DNA of 64,000 bases from the NCBI GenBank assembly GCA_043745195.1, contig JAYTTF010000055.1, forward strand, positions 16,998 to 80,997, read 5' to 3'. Position numbers and translations under genes: made by a program. Of this stretch, positions 26,586-34,154 are shown piece by piece; positions within the stretch are counted from its first letter, which is position 1, and each line of letters starts with the position of its first letter. Source of the DNA: JANXSF01 sp043745195. GTDB taxonomy: Bacteria > Acidobacteriota > Terriglobia > Bryobacterales > Bryobacteraceae. Under the pieces are notes generated by a model. That model did no database searches, was not told the origin of the DNA, and saw only the letters and a list, made by a program, of their open reading frames with translations.

Positions 26586-26915
26586 ATGCGTATTCTTTTC
26601 GACAATGGCACGCCGCGCGGCCTTGCCCGTTTTCTCATCGGTCATACTGTCGAAGAGGCGCGGACGCATGGCTGGGAAGAACTGGCTAACGGCGCATTGA
26701 TCGAAGTCGCCGAGCAAACCGGTTTTGACCTTATGGTGACCACGGATAAAAATATCCGCTATCAACAAAACCTGGAAGGCCGGAAACTTGCCCTAATCGT
26801 GCTGGGACATTCCCAATGGCCCATGGTCAAGATGGTTACAGCTAGGATTGTCACCGCAGTCAATGCGGCAGTATCTGGCAGCTATTTTGAAGTTGAGGTT
26901 CCGTTTAAAGAATAG
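26586..26915 (+). CDS. Module 2 toxin: DUF5615 PIN-like protein
   Basis: A 109-residue protein that starts MRILFDNGTPRGLARFL and continues LMVTTDKNIRYQQNL, the two conserved acidic segments of the DUF5615 (Mut7-C-like PIN) family. These are taken to be metal-dependent RNases, so a translation-inhibiting toxin is likely. It is full-length and paired with an intact antitoxin, so the module is probably functional. Confidence 0.85.
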   Translation: MRILFDNGTPRGLARFLIGHTVEEARTHGWEELANGALIEVAEQTGFDLMVTTDKNIRYQQNLEGRKLALIVLGHSQWPMVKMVTARIVTAVNAAVSGSYFEVEVPFKE

Positions 26916-26930
26916 TAGCGTTTTACATCA

Positions 26931-27245
26931 GGGTAAGTTTTGGAACAACCACGCGAGTCCTGAGCCTGTTGTTCAATATTCCAGCTATTCTCGCTAAAGA
27001 GGCGACATAGAAAGGTCTTGATTGGTCACAATGCCGGGCCGTAGAAAGCATCCCAGGCAAAGTGAGCGGCGCTTGGGTCTTTCGGGACACCCGCCTACCT
27101 GTGGCCACCGTCATCGAAAACCTTGAGGATTTGAGCGTGGAAAAAGTCATGCAGCAGTATGACGTAACCCGTGAGCAGATCAACTCTGTACTGCAATTTG
27201 TGGCGCAAAGCCTTACGGACGCTCCGTCCCCGCCGCCAACTCTTC
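26931..27245 (+). repeat. Direct repeat A: promoter plus DUF433 gene
   Basis: About 315 bases, nearly identical to 27915-28235. The repeat covers the upstream region (AACCACGCGAGTCC, TTCAATATTCCAGCTATTC) and the whole DUF433 coding region, and ends at CCGCCAACTCTTC. The two copies are about 985 bases apart and bracket the higBA pair. Confidence 0.85.
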
Positions 27246-27268
27246 GCAGCGGTGCAAATCAGTGTTGA
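27011..27268 (+). pseudogene. Module 3 antitoxin: DUF433 copy without a start codon
   Basis: The frame reads KGLDWSQCRAVESIPGKVSG and on to a TGA at 27266, matching module 4 almost residue for residue. The start is lost. Where module 4 has ACATATGAAAGG, this copy has ACATAGAAAGG, so one deleted T turns ATG into an in-frame TAG. Downstream of CCAACTCTTC it diverges and no toxin gene follows. A GTG at 27062 could give a truncated product. Confidence 0.8.
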
Positions 27269-27300
27269 CAACTGACACATACAGGTTACGATATTCTTGA

Positions 27301-27578
27301 ATGATTAGGAGCTTCCAGCACAAGGGCCTGAAACGGTTTTTGAGCGTGGCGATCGCAGCGGGGTACGCCCGGATTTGGCGGACCACATTGAAGGACATTC
27401 TAGGCCGTCTCAATGAAACCCGCACGCCGCAGGATATGAACCTGCCGGGATATCGGTTGCACCCGCTGACAGGCGATTAAAAGGGTTTTGGGCCGTCACC
27501 GTGCGGTCGAACTGGCGCATTGTTTTCCGCATTGAAGGCGAAGATGCATTTGATGTTGAATTGACCGGTTACCACTAA
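27301..27578 (+). pseudogene. higB: Broken higB-type toxin gene
   Basis: RelE/HigB-family motifs are recognisable but spread over frames. MIRSFQHKGLKRF is followed, one base out, by ERGDRSGVRPDLADHIE, then back in the first frame by KDILGRLNETRTPQDMNLPG and YRLHPLTGD. A missing T at 27477-27478 then creates a TAA and moves the remainder (KGFWAVTVRSNWRIVFRIEG) out of frame. At least three indels are needed, two of them in T-runs. The ribosome-dependent mRNA interferase should be inactive. Confidence 0.8.
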
Positions 27579-27597
27579 CGCAAAAGGAAACCACACC

Positions 27598-27894
27598 ATG
27601 ACCATGAAAAATCCGCCGCACCCCGGACGCAGCATAAGAAATGCGTGCCTTGAGCCTTTGGGATTATCCGTCACCGAAGGAGCAAAGGCTCTCGGCGTTA
27701 CCCGACAGACCCTTACCAAAGTTGTTAACGGCAGATCTGGCATTAGCCCCGTTATGGCGATCCGGCTTTCCAAAGCTTTTGGCAGCACCCCGGAAACATG
27801 GCTGCGCATGCAGCTTGCCTATGATCTTGCCGAAGCCAGCAAAGACGAAAGCAAAATAAAGGTGCGCCGCGTTTCCCATGAATTACATGTGTGA
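27598..27894 (+). CDS. higA: HigA family antitoxin (XRE helix-turn-helix)
   Basis: 98 residues, with PPHPGRSIRNACLEPLGLSV followed by the helix-turn-helix TEGAKALGVTRQTLTKVVNG and ISPVMAIRLSKAFGSTPETW, typical of HigA antitoxins. It has an AAAGGA Shine-Dalgarno and is intact, whereas the upstream higB is broken. It would now be an orphan repressor or antitoxin. An ATG two codons later is an alternative start. Confidence 0.9.
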   Translation: MTMKNPPHPGRSIRNACLEPLGLSVTEGAKALGVTRQTLTKVVNGRSGISPVMAIRLSKAFGSTPETWLRMQLAYDLAEASKDESKIKVRRVSHELHV

Positions 27895-27914
27895 TTTCGT
27901 TCACGTTCTAAAAA

Positions 27915-28235
27915 GGGTACGTTTCGGGACAACCACGCGAGTCCAGGCCTCTGGCTATTGTTCAATATTCCAGCTATTCTTGCAAGAGAGGCGACATATG
28001 AAAGGTCTTGATTGGTCACAATGCCGGGCAGTGGAAAGCATCCCTGGCAAGGTAAGTGGCGCTTGGGTGTTTCGGGATACCCGCCTACCTGTGGCGACGG
28101 TCATCGAAAACCTTGAGGATTTGAGCGTGGAAGAAGTCATGGAGCAGTATGATGTGACACGTGAGCAGATCAACGCTGTACTGGAATTTGTGGCGCAAAG
28201 TCTCAGGGATGCGCCGTCCCCGCCGCCAACTCTTC
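27915..28235 (+). repeat. Direct repeat B: promoter plus DUF433 gene
   Basis: The second, intact copy of the unit at 26931-27245. The copies differ by scattered substitutions and small indels, which points to an old duplication or to gene conversion rather than an assembly artefact. Confidence 0.85.
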
Positions 28236-28255
28236 ACGATGCGCATCCTGTTTGA
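27998..28255 (+). CDS. Module 4 antitoxin: DUF433 protein
   Basis: 85 residues: KGLDWSQCRAVESIPGKVSG, then WVFRDTRLPVATVIENLEDL, then VEEVMEQYDVTREQINAVLE. Same family and core as modules 2 and 3. The start ATG follows an AGAGAGG Shine-Dalgarno. The upstream part of the open frame (from 27878) is non-coding. The 3' end overlaps the toxin start by 17 bases, which suggests coupled translation. Confidence 0.87.
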   Translation: MKGLDWSQCRAVESIPGKVSGAWVFRDTRLPVATVIENLEDLSVEEVMEQYDVTREQINAVLEFVAQSLRDAPSPPPTLHDAHPV

Positions 28256-28589
28256 TCACGGAACGCCGCGCGGATTGATACATTCGCTTTCCAAACACAA
28301 TGTCACAACTGCGAAGGCTCAGGGCTGGGAAAGACTGGTCAACGGTCTTTTGCTTACGGCCGCTGAGGAAGCGGGGTTTCAACTTCTGCTTACAACTGAT
28401 GGGAACATGAGCTACCAGCAAAACCTTTCCAATCGGGCTATCGCGATTTTGGTGTTGACCGATTGCACCAAGTGGACACAAGTAAGGTTATATCTTGATA
28501 GGATCTCCACCTCCGTCGACGCCATGACCCCCGGCAGCTATGCTGAAATTCGAATCCCGTATCCGCCAGGCCGAGTGCTAAATTCTTGA
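28239..28589 (+). CDS. Module 4 toxin: DUF5615 PIN-like protein
   Basis: 116 residues beginning MRILFDHGTPRGLIHSL with the second acidic motif LLTTDGNMSYQQNL, closely parallel to module 2. Expected to be a metal-dependent RNase held in check by the DUF433 partner. Full length, so this is the second probably functional module in the island. Confidence 0.86.
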   Translation: MRILFDHGTPRGLIHSLSKHNVTTAKAQGWERLVNGLLLTAAEEAGFQLLLTTDGNMSYQQNLSNRAIAILVLTDCTKWTQVRLYLDRISTSVDAMTPGSYAEIRIPYPPGRVLNS

Positions 28590-28764
28590 GCGCTACGCCA
28601 AGTCCTTAGCTGTTTCAACATTGTTGCTGCTGTTCCACAAAGGCCGTTTGATGCAACGGCTCACTGTGGGGTGTCTAGCTAGCAGATTTTATCGGATATG
28701 GTGGAAGGACTTGATAATGTATTTTGCTTAAATGCAAGGCCCCCTTGGATTGGGATATATTTGT

Positions 28765-28899
28765 ATGATGAAGGCTGAAGAGAATAAGCCGCCACCGCCA
28801 CCACCGCAGCGTTTGCCTCGTCAAGAACCCGACTGGATTCGAAGAGACGAGCCCCGCCCTCAGACAGAACGCGTACCTGTCAGGCAAGAAAGCGACTAA
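28765..28899 (+). CDS. Possible small proline-rich protein
   Basis: A 44-codon frame (MMKAEENKPPPPPPQRLPRQ and onward to a charged tail ending QESD). It is rich in Pro, Arg and Glu and has no Shine-Dalgarno. It runs 20 bases into the convergent gene on the other strand. Nothing known is recognised. It may be chance. Confidence 0.25.
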   Translation: MMKAEENKPPPPPPQRLPRQEPDWIRRDEPRPQTERVPVRQESD

Positions 28900-29413
28900 T
28901 CGCCAATAACGCGATTACAGCCGATGCCGCTAGCAAAAGCCATTCGGCATGGCGCAGTAGGTCAGCCTTCTTTGCTGTCGACTGCTTCTGATGTTGATGC
29001 GCTAGTAACAGGGAAACGACGTGATATCGTTTTAGCTCATATGCGTCATGAATGTCCGGCCTAAACCAGTCATGGTCACTTGTAGAAGGCCACATTCGCA
29101 TCTTGAGTGCTACCGCACACAGGATAGCGGAGGATAAAGAACAACAGATTGCTGCTGCGACCAGTGCTTTGAAAAAAAGTTTCTGTGTTTGAGTGGACAG
29201 CAGCACGGCTGCCGTGGCGGTTGACCAACCAAGCATGTTCGTTGCTCTCCGGTCTACCTCGGCCCCTCGCGAGAGCATCTCCGAAAATAGAATTTGTCCA
29301 AACCTATAAAATTCCTCCACTAGTTCTTTGGACGTGCCAGGATCATCCAATCTAAATTCTACGGTTTCAATGTCAATCTTATTGTGGATTTGCTTCGGCA
29401 CAAAAACTATCAT
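28880..29413 (-). CDS. Small multi-span membrane protein, PycTM-like topology
   Basis: 177 residues. The N-terminal 60 are soluble and acidic (TVEFRLDDPGTSKELVEEFY). Two adjacent membrane segments lie near 61-78 and 83-106 (FKALVAAAICCSLSSAILCA), then a soluble stretch with KRYHVVSLLLAHQHQKQSTAKK. A last membrane span is at the C-terminus (WLLLAASAVIALLAISRF). This order resembles the PycTM/DUF5706 effectors of Pycsar-type defence, but I see no nucleotide cyclase next to it. That link is inference only. It overlaps the upstream gene by ATGA. Confidence 0.6.
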   Translation of the reverse strand: MIVFVPKQIHNKIDIETVEFRLDDPGTSKELVEEFYRFGQILFSEMLSRGAEVDRRATNMLGWSTATAAVLLSTQTQKLFFKALVAAAICCSLSSAILCAVALKMRMWPSTSDHDWFRPDIHDAYELKRYHVVSLLLAHQHQKQSTAKKADLLRHAEWLLLAASAVIALLAISRFLA

Positions 29414-29694
29414 CTCAGTTCGGTAACTTCCCGGTCCGCCTTTTTCGTCTCAAAAGGGTCGCTTGTACAACGGCTGTTGTTGACGCTCAACCATTTGATC
29501 AACTTGTACCTGCCAACAAGATAAGGACAAGAACTGTCATGAGATTTGACATATGGATCCACGGATTCGAGAGCGACGAAAACACGAACTGAACGTGAAT
29601 GCTTGGTGCCTAACAAGTGGACCGATGACCTTCCACATCTATACTTTTTGCTCCCCCAAAATTCCTTGGTCACACTCATTGAAAATAAATTCAT
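29410..29694 (-). CDS. Hypothetical basic protein coupled to a membrane protein
   Basis: 94 residues, basic and Ser/Lys-rich (EFWGSKKYRCGRSSVHLLG, then SVRVFVALESVDPY, then YLVGRYKLIKWLSVNN), ending in charged residues. I do not recognise it. It has a good AGGGAG Shine-Dalgarno about 12 bases before the ATG at 29694, and its stop overlaps the next start (ATGA). It is therefore probably translated together with the membrane protein. It could be a fragment of a longer ancestor. Confidence 0.5.
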   Translation of the reverse strand: MNLFSMSVTKEFWGSKKYRCGRSSVHLLGTKHSRSVRVFVALESVDPYVKSHDSSCPYLVGRYKLIKWLSVNNSRCTSDPFETKKADREVTELR

Positions 29695-29798
29695 CGCGAG
29701 TAACTCCCTAATAAAGTAACCACTTCCGCGTTTCCACTTTTGCCATTCTCACTCAGCGTTCCCAAGCCGTAAGGTACTTTTATTCCAGAAGAACTTCA

Positions 29799-30860
29799 AT
29801 GAAGCAAGCAAGCCAACACCCGGCACAACCCTCAGCATTCGATCAACTCCTAGCCGCCTGCACCAGCGCCTCATTCTTCCTAACCCCCAGTCGCCAATCC
29901 TACGCCAGCCTGCCCGACGGATCAGCCATTCCAATCTACTCTGAACAATTCCGAGGTTGGGTTCTAAAGCAAGCCGCCGATCATGCGCTCCCAATCCCGT
30001 CGCCATTCAGGCTCGCCCACGTCCTCCGCCATCACGAAAATATCGTCCAAACCACCGCCGCGGCCAGCACCGCAGTCCATAACCGTATAGCGGTTCAGCC
30101 CGACGGCACAATCTACCTCGATCTCCAAACTGAAAACGAAGCCATCGAAATCACCGGCCATAATTGGACCCGCACCCACCAGCACCCCGCCACCTTTCGC
30201 CGCCACGAATTGAACCTGCCTCTCCCAGTTCCAACCTTTTCCAAAGCCACCACCGCCCAACTACTGGCGAAATCTATGGGCCTCACAGAATTAGATGCCA
30301 GTCCGCTCACTCACTGGTTGACGCTAGCGCTGCTCCCCAATGTCGCGGCCCCCATCCTGGTGATCACCGGCGAAGCCCGCATCGAAGCTGCTCGGCTGTT
30401 AAGAAACATCATCGACCCCGTAGTCCATCCACTCTTCCCACTCCCAGTCACCGAAGGCCAACTCGGGCAACTCGCGCAGTGGAACAGCGTACTCGCCTTC
30501 GACGCCGGTCCATACATCACCGAAGGCCGCAAATCCGCACTCCGCCGCATACGTCGTGGAGTCCCCGTGCGCATCCGCGAAGTCAGCCGCCGACAGTCGC
30601 CAATATACGAAACCACGCAACGGCCAATTCTAATCGCCGCTGATGCCGCAGTCGAGATCGAGAAAAATCAAATCAACATCGAAATCAATCAGTGCCATGA
30701 AGCACCGCTCGATCAGTTATTAGGGGCATTGCTGAATCAGTTGGTAAGAGTTCTAAAACAAATCGAAGCGCCAAGCGAATCTTGGCAAATTGACGACGCG
30801 CAGTTGCACAACGTTCCAATACAAGTCCAATACGCAACAGCCGGCAAGCCCTTCACGTAA
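29799..30860 (+). CDS. Phage/plasmid primase-helicase-like protein with a lost P-loop
   Basis: 353 residues. The layout follows large phage- or plasmid-borne primase-associated ATPases: an N-terminal RQSYASLPDGSAIPIYSEQF...GWVLKQAADH segment, DGTIYLDLQTENEAIEITG, RRHELNLPLPVP, and then an AAA-like part. Where the Walker A loop should be (homologues as I recall them read like LVLSGEQGSAKST), this protein reads ILVITGEARIEAARLLR, so the GxxGxGKS/T pattern is gone. LAFDAGPYITEG stands at the Walker B position. Codon usage is C-rich and unlike its neighbours, which suggests transfer. ATP hydrolysis is unlikely. Confidence 0.6.
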   Translation: MKQASQHPAQPSAFDQLLAACTSASFFLTPSRQSYASLPDGSAIPIYSEQFRGWVLKQAADHALPIPSPFRLAHVLRHHENIVQTTAAASTAVHNRIAVQPDGTIYLDLQTENEAIEITGHNWTRTHQHPATFRRHELNLPLPVPTFSKATTAQLLAKSMGLTELDASPLTHWLTLALLPNVAAPILVITGEARIEAARLLRNIIDPVVHPLFPLPVTEGQLGQLAQWNSVLAFDAGPYITEGRKSALRRIRRGVPVRIREVSRRQSPIYETTQRPILIAADAAVEIEKNQINIEINQCHEAPLDQLLGALLNQLVRVLKQIEAPSESWQIDDAQLHNVPIQVQYATAGKPFT

Positions 30861-31004
30861 TGCAAACATCGGCAGAAAATCGGGAGCGCAGCCGGGCGCG
30901 ATAAGAAGCAGTCCAACCCTAATCGTAAGATCTTTGACAATTTAAATATTCTGAGCAAGGTACCGGTCTGTCATGGAGGATTCTCGAAACAAGCGAAAGC
31001 AGTC

Positions 31005-31796
31005 TTATTCAACCAGCTTCCATTCAGCGTTCTCATACTTAGCTTCCGGTTCCCGCCAACATGCGAACTTCGATGTTAATTGTCCCCCATCCACAAGCAA
31101 GGAAGCTCCAGTGATGTAGCTGGCAAAATCACTCGCCAGGAAGACTGCGGCCGAGGCAACTTCTTCGGGGTAGCCGCCGCGACCCAATGGAATTCCTTGA
31201 AAATACGATTTCAGGTATTCCGGCTGATCGAAGTATTGTTTTGTAAGGCGGGTGCGAATCAATCCGGGGTTCACCGAATTCACGCGAATCCCATACGGCC
31301 CCAACTCATTGGCCGCAGTATGAAGGATGCCCAAAACTCCCGCCTTGCTGGCATTGTATGCCGTCAGCATCTCCTCACCGTCGTAGGAATTTGTGGACGC
31401 GGTGATCACTATGGATCCACTGCGGCGTGGTTTCATCAAGCGGGCGGCGCTCTGTAAGCTGTTAAACACTCCCGTAAGGTTGATGGCAATTGTGCGATCC
31501 CAGGCGTCAGCCGATGTATCCACCAACGCGGCAGGCATGCTCGTGCCGGCGTTGGCTACCAGCACGTCGAGATCGGCAACTTGGGCGAACGCCGACTCAA
31601 CCGATTGGCGGCTTGTTACATCGACGATTAAACCTTCGCCGCCGATCAATTTTCCAACTTCCATGGGCGATTCTTTTTCTAGATCGAAAATCGTTACGCG
31701 GGCATTTGCGGCCGCCAAAGCTTTCGCAATTGCTCTTCCAATACCGTTTGCCCCACCGGTAACTACGGCCTTGCGGCCCCCAAAATCAATTTGCAT
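31005..31796 (-). CDS. SDR family oxidoreductase
   Basis: 263 residues, classical short-chain dehydrogenase. The cofactor loop VVTGGANGIGRAIAKAL is at 10-26, an NAG motif lies in VLVANAGTS near 80, and the catalytic Ser with Tyr-x-x-x-Lys is in TAYNASKAGV near 145-154. LRVNPG-like IRVNSVNPGLIRT follows. Asp in TIFDLEKES near 37 suggests NAD(H) preference. The substrate is unknown; sugars or alcohols are typical. The start has an AAGGA upstream. Confidence 0.9.
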   Translation of the reverse strand: MQIDFGGRKAVVTGGANGIGRAIAKALAAANARVTIFDLEKESPMEVGKLIGGEGLIVDVTSRQSVESAFAQVADLDVLVANAGTSMPAALVDTSADAWDRTIAINLTGVFNSLQSAARLMKPRRSGSIVITASTNSYDGEEMLTAYNASKAGVLGILHTAANELGPYGIRVNSVNPGLIRTRLTKQYFDQPEYLKSYFQGIPLGRGGYPEEVASAAVFLASDFASYITGASLLVDGGQLTSKFACWREPEAKYENAEWKLVE

Positions 31797-31843
31797 CTAT
31801 TGCTGATCCTTCAAATAATAATTAATTTTAACGTCATTTTCGC

Positions 31844-31873
31844 TTGGAACGGATGCCCACAAGGTTGTATCTT
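31844..31873 (+). promoter_or_regulatory. Promoter of the OmpR-type regulator gene
   Basis: TTGGAA (31844-31849), an 18-base spacer and TATCTT (31868-31873). The -10 ends 9 bases before the ATG at 31883, so the leader would be two or three bases long. Confidence 0.45.
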
Positions 31874-31882
31874 GAAAGCACC

Positions 31883-32584
31883 ATGGAAACTGCAATTCGA
31901 ACTCTGGTAGTGGAAGATGAAAAACGCATCGCCGATTTTCTGAGCCGCGGTCTTGAGAGTGCCGGCTACAAAGTAGACTTGGCTTACGACGGACAAAGCG
32001 CTTTGGATTTGGTCCATGCTGCTGATTATGACCTAATTATCCTTGATCTGAATCTGCCCGATATGGATGGCCTGAAGGTTTTGGAACGTCTTCGGAACCG
32101 TAAAGTTTCGCCGCCGGTACTCATTTTAAGTGCCCGCAGCAATGTGGATGATCGTGTCAAAGGCCTGGAAATGGGCGCTGATGACTACATCACCAAGCCG
32201 TTCGCATTTGTGGAATTGTTGGCTCGGGTAAAGGCTTTACTACGGCGCGGCCAACCAATTCCAGAGCGTCTGCAAGTGGGCGAATTGTCTTTGGATTGCA
32301 TTCGCCGCAAAGTTATGCGCGGCATGGATTCCATTGAACTGGCACCGAAGGAATTCAGCATTCTGGAGTATCTGATGCGCAATCCCGGTCGGCCTTTAAG
32401 CCGCACGATGATTGTGGAACATGTTTGGGATATGGATTACGACGGACTTACCAACATTGTGGACGTCTACATTCGCCACCTTCGCAGCAAGATTGACGAT
32501 CACTATCCGGTGAAGATGATTCAAACGGTAAGGGGGATTGGATACTTATTGGAAATGCCGGAAAAAGCGGCTATGGCTTCCTAA
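31883..32584 (+). CDS. OmpR/PhoB family response regulator (orphan)
   Basis: 233 residues. The receiver domain has the acidic pair in VVEDE (10-13), phosphoacceptor Asp55 in LIILDLNLPDMDG, Ser in LILSARS and Lys in YITKPF. The winged-helix output domain (about 130-225) shows ELAPKEFSILEYLMRNPGRP and VDVYIRHLRSKID. A DNA-binding two-component regulator. No histidine kinase is adjacent, so its partner is elsewhere. I use the ATG at 31883; the longer frame from 31844 would run through the promoter. Confidence 0.94.
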   Translation: METAIRTLVVEDEKRIADFLSRGLESAGYKVDLAYDGQSALDLVHAADYDLIILDLNLPDMDGLKVLERLRNRKVSPPVLILSARSNVDDRVKGLEMGADDYITKPFAFVELLARVKALLRRGQPIPERLQVGELSLDCIRRKVMRGMDSIELAPKEFSILEYLMRNPGRPLSRTMIVEHVWDMDYDGLTNIVDVYIRHLRSKIDDHYPVKMIQTVRGIGYLLEMPEKAAMAS

Positions 32585-32601
32585 GGCTGAAAGATTGTGT
32601 G

Positions 32602-32623
32602 CGGGCAGGCTGAAACCTGCCCG
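32602..32623. terminator. Bidirectional terminator between convergent genes
   Basis: CGGGCAGG and CCTGCCCG form a perfect 8-bp stem around a CTGAAA loop, directly after the regulator gene and abutting the stop of the convergent gene at 32624. A T-rich run (TTAATTCTTCTT) follows on the plus strand. Confidence 0.65.
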
Positions 32624-34138
32624 TTAATTCTTCTTCGCCGCAGCGACCTGTTCGCCTTTGCGAATTTCCTCGAAATACTTTTGCACGTAGGCTTGATGTT
32701 CCAGCGGCACTTCATCGCGGTGAATCTCACCGCCAGTCGATGCGTGTGCAGCACCGGATTGCGAATACTGGGTCCGTAACTGTTGCCTGCCTGAGGATAC
32801 TTCCACCATCACATCGCCTTTGATGTTCTCCGCGCGTTTGCCCATGATCTCGCTGATCTTGCCCATGGCATTCAACTGCTCGGAGTACTTGGTATCCTTG
32901 TTCCCATCGGATTTGCCAACTCCGCTCTTCGCATCGGGTGATGCTTGCGCATCGGAAGAAGTCTTGTCCGACCCTTGACCCTGCGCGTCCTGTGACTTAT
33001 CGCCGCCATCGCCAGCCTGCTCTCCCTGTTGCTCGCCTTTTTGACTATTCTGGCCGGATTGCTGCTGGCCGTCCTTGGCCATCTTCTGACCGTCTTTCTG
33101 ATTGCCCTTTTGCCCTTGCTGCGATTGCTGTTGGTCGTTTTCCTTATTCGGCGTTTTTAGCTTGTTCATCATATTGGCAAGAGCATCGCGCATCTTGTCC
33201 ATGAGTGGATTATCGCCTTGGCTGCCATTTTGATTGGCGTTTTTGGCGTCCTGATTCTTCGGTTGTTTTGCAGCGCCATCCTGCTTTTGCTGTTTCCCGT
33301 TGTTGTCAGCGTCTGACCCGCTGCCTTCTTTTCCATCACTGGCATTGGCTTGGTCGCCTTTTTCGCCAGCCTCTCCCGGCTCCTGAGGCATGTCTTTCGA
33401 TACTTCACCAGCCTTACCTGCGGCGTCCCGGCCAGGCGTCAAATCATTCACATCTGGAATGTCGGGCGAACTCAACAGATTATCAGGGAGCTTTTCCTCT
33501 CCCATCTTTTCCTGGTCATTGCCGGTGTCATCTAAAGAAATTCCCAACTTCTCCAGTTCCTTTGCCAACAACGGATTGTTCTGTTTGAGTTTGGCCAACT
33601 GCTTGGCCGCAGATGGTTTGAAAAACTCTAGCGCTCCGGTCACTAGCGGTTTTTCCAAATCCAGTGAGTGCATCATTCCATAGCGCGCGGCGAGCATGGT
33701 GCCGGCGGCTAGAGCCAAAACTGCAGCAGGATAAATGGAACGGGGCATTACTAACGGTACGGCTGTTGGAATGTCGATTGACGGAATCAAACCCGTGGCA
33801 GCCAGGCGTTGTGCGGAGGCGATTCCATCACTGGCACTTCGAAAATGATACGCAGTGGAAATTGCGTCGGCAAGGGATAGCTTGCGGTCCACCCTCTGCG
33901 CGGTCTCGTACATAGTTGGTAGACGATGACGGAACCGGTAAGTTCCAATTGCAAGAATGGCTACAAACAAAAGCAGAGGCCAATACCAGTTTAGGATTTG
34001 CGTTCCCACAAGAAGCAAAACAATTAGAGCGGACAAACCGAAACAAGCTGCATAAATGGTTTGGTGAACAAAAAGATGTGTGAGAATGCGCCGCCTTACA
34101 GTGGCTAGTAGTGCTTCCAATTGTGCGGCTGAATCCAT
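32624..34138 (-). CDS. Membrane protein with long Gln/Lys/Asp-rich low-complexity region
   Basis: 504 residues from the ATG at 34138. Two membrane segments lie near 27-47 and 52-70, with a third near 145-165. Between them is a segment like the N-terminal region of DUF4175-type proteins (YETAQRVDRKLSLADAISTA). From about 230 to 430 it is an extremely polar run rich in Q, G, D, N and K. A conserved-looking helical tail follows (QLNAMGKISEIMGKRAENIK). I do not know its function. DUF4175-like proteins occur near Bat/MoxR genes, but none is here. The long upstream frame is non-coding. Confidence 0.6.
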   Translation of the reverse strand: MDSAAQLEALLATVRRRILTHLFVHQTIYAACFGLSALIVLLLVGTQILNWYWPLLLFVAILAIGTYRFRHRLPTMYETAQRVDRKLSLADAISTAYHFRSASDGIASAQRLAATGLIPSIDIPTAVPLVMPRSIYPAAVLALAAGTMLAARYGMMHSLDLEKPLVTGALEFFKPSAAKQLAKLKQNNPLLAKELEKLGISLDDTGNDQEKMGEEKLPDNLLSSPDIPDVNDLTPGRDAAGKAGEVSKDMPQEPGEAGEKGDQANASDGKEGSGSDADNNGKQQKQDGAAKQPKNQDAKNANQNGSQGDNPLMDKMRDALANMMNKLKTPNKENDQQQSQQGQKGNQKDGQKMAKDGQQQSGQNSQKGEQQGEQAGDGGDKSQDAQGQGSDKTSSDAQASPDAKSGVGKSDGNKDTKYSEQLNAMGKISEIMGKRAENIKGDVMVEVSSGRQQLRTQYSQSGAAHASTGGEIHRDEVPLEHQAYVQKYFEEIRKGEQVAAAKKN

Positions 34139-34154
34139 GAGATCATTGTACGCT

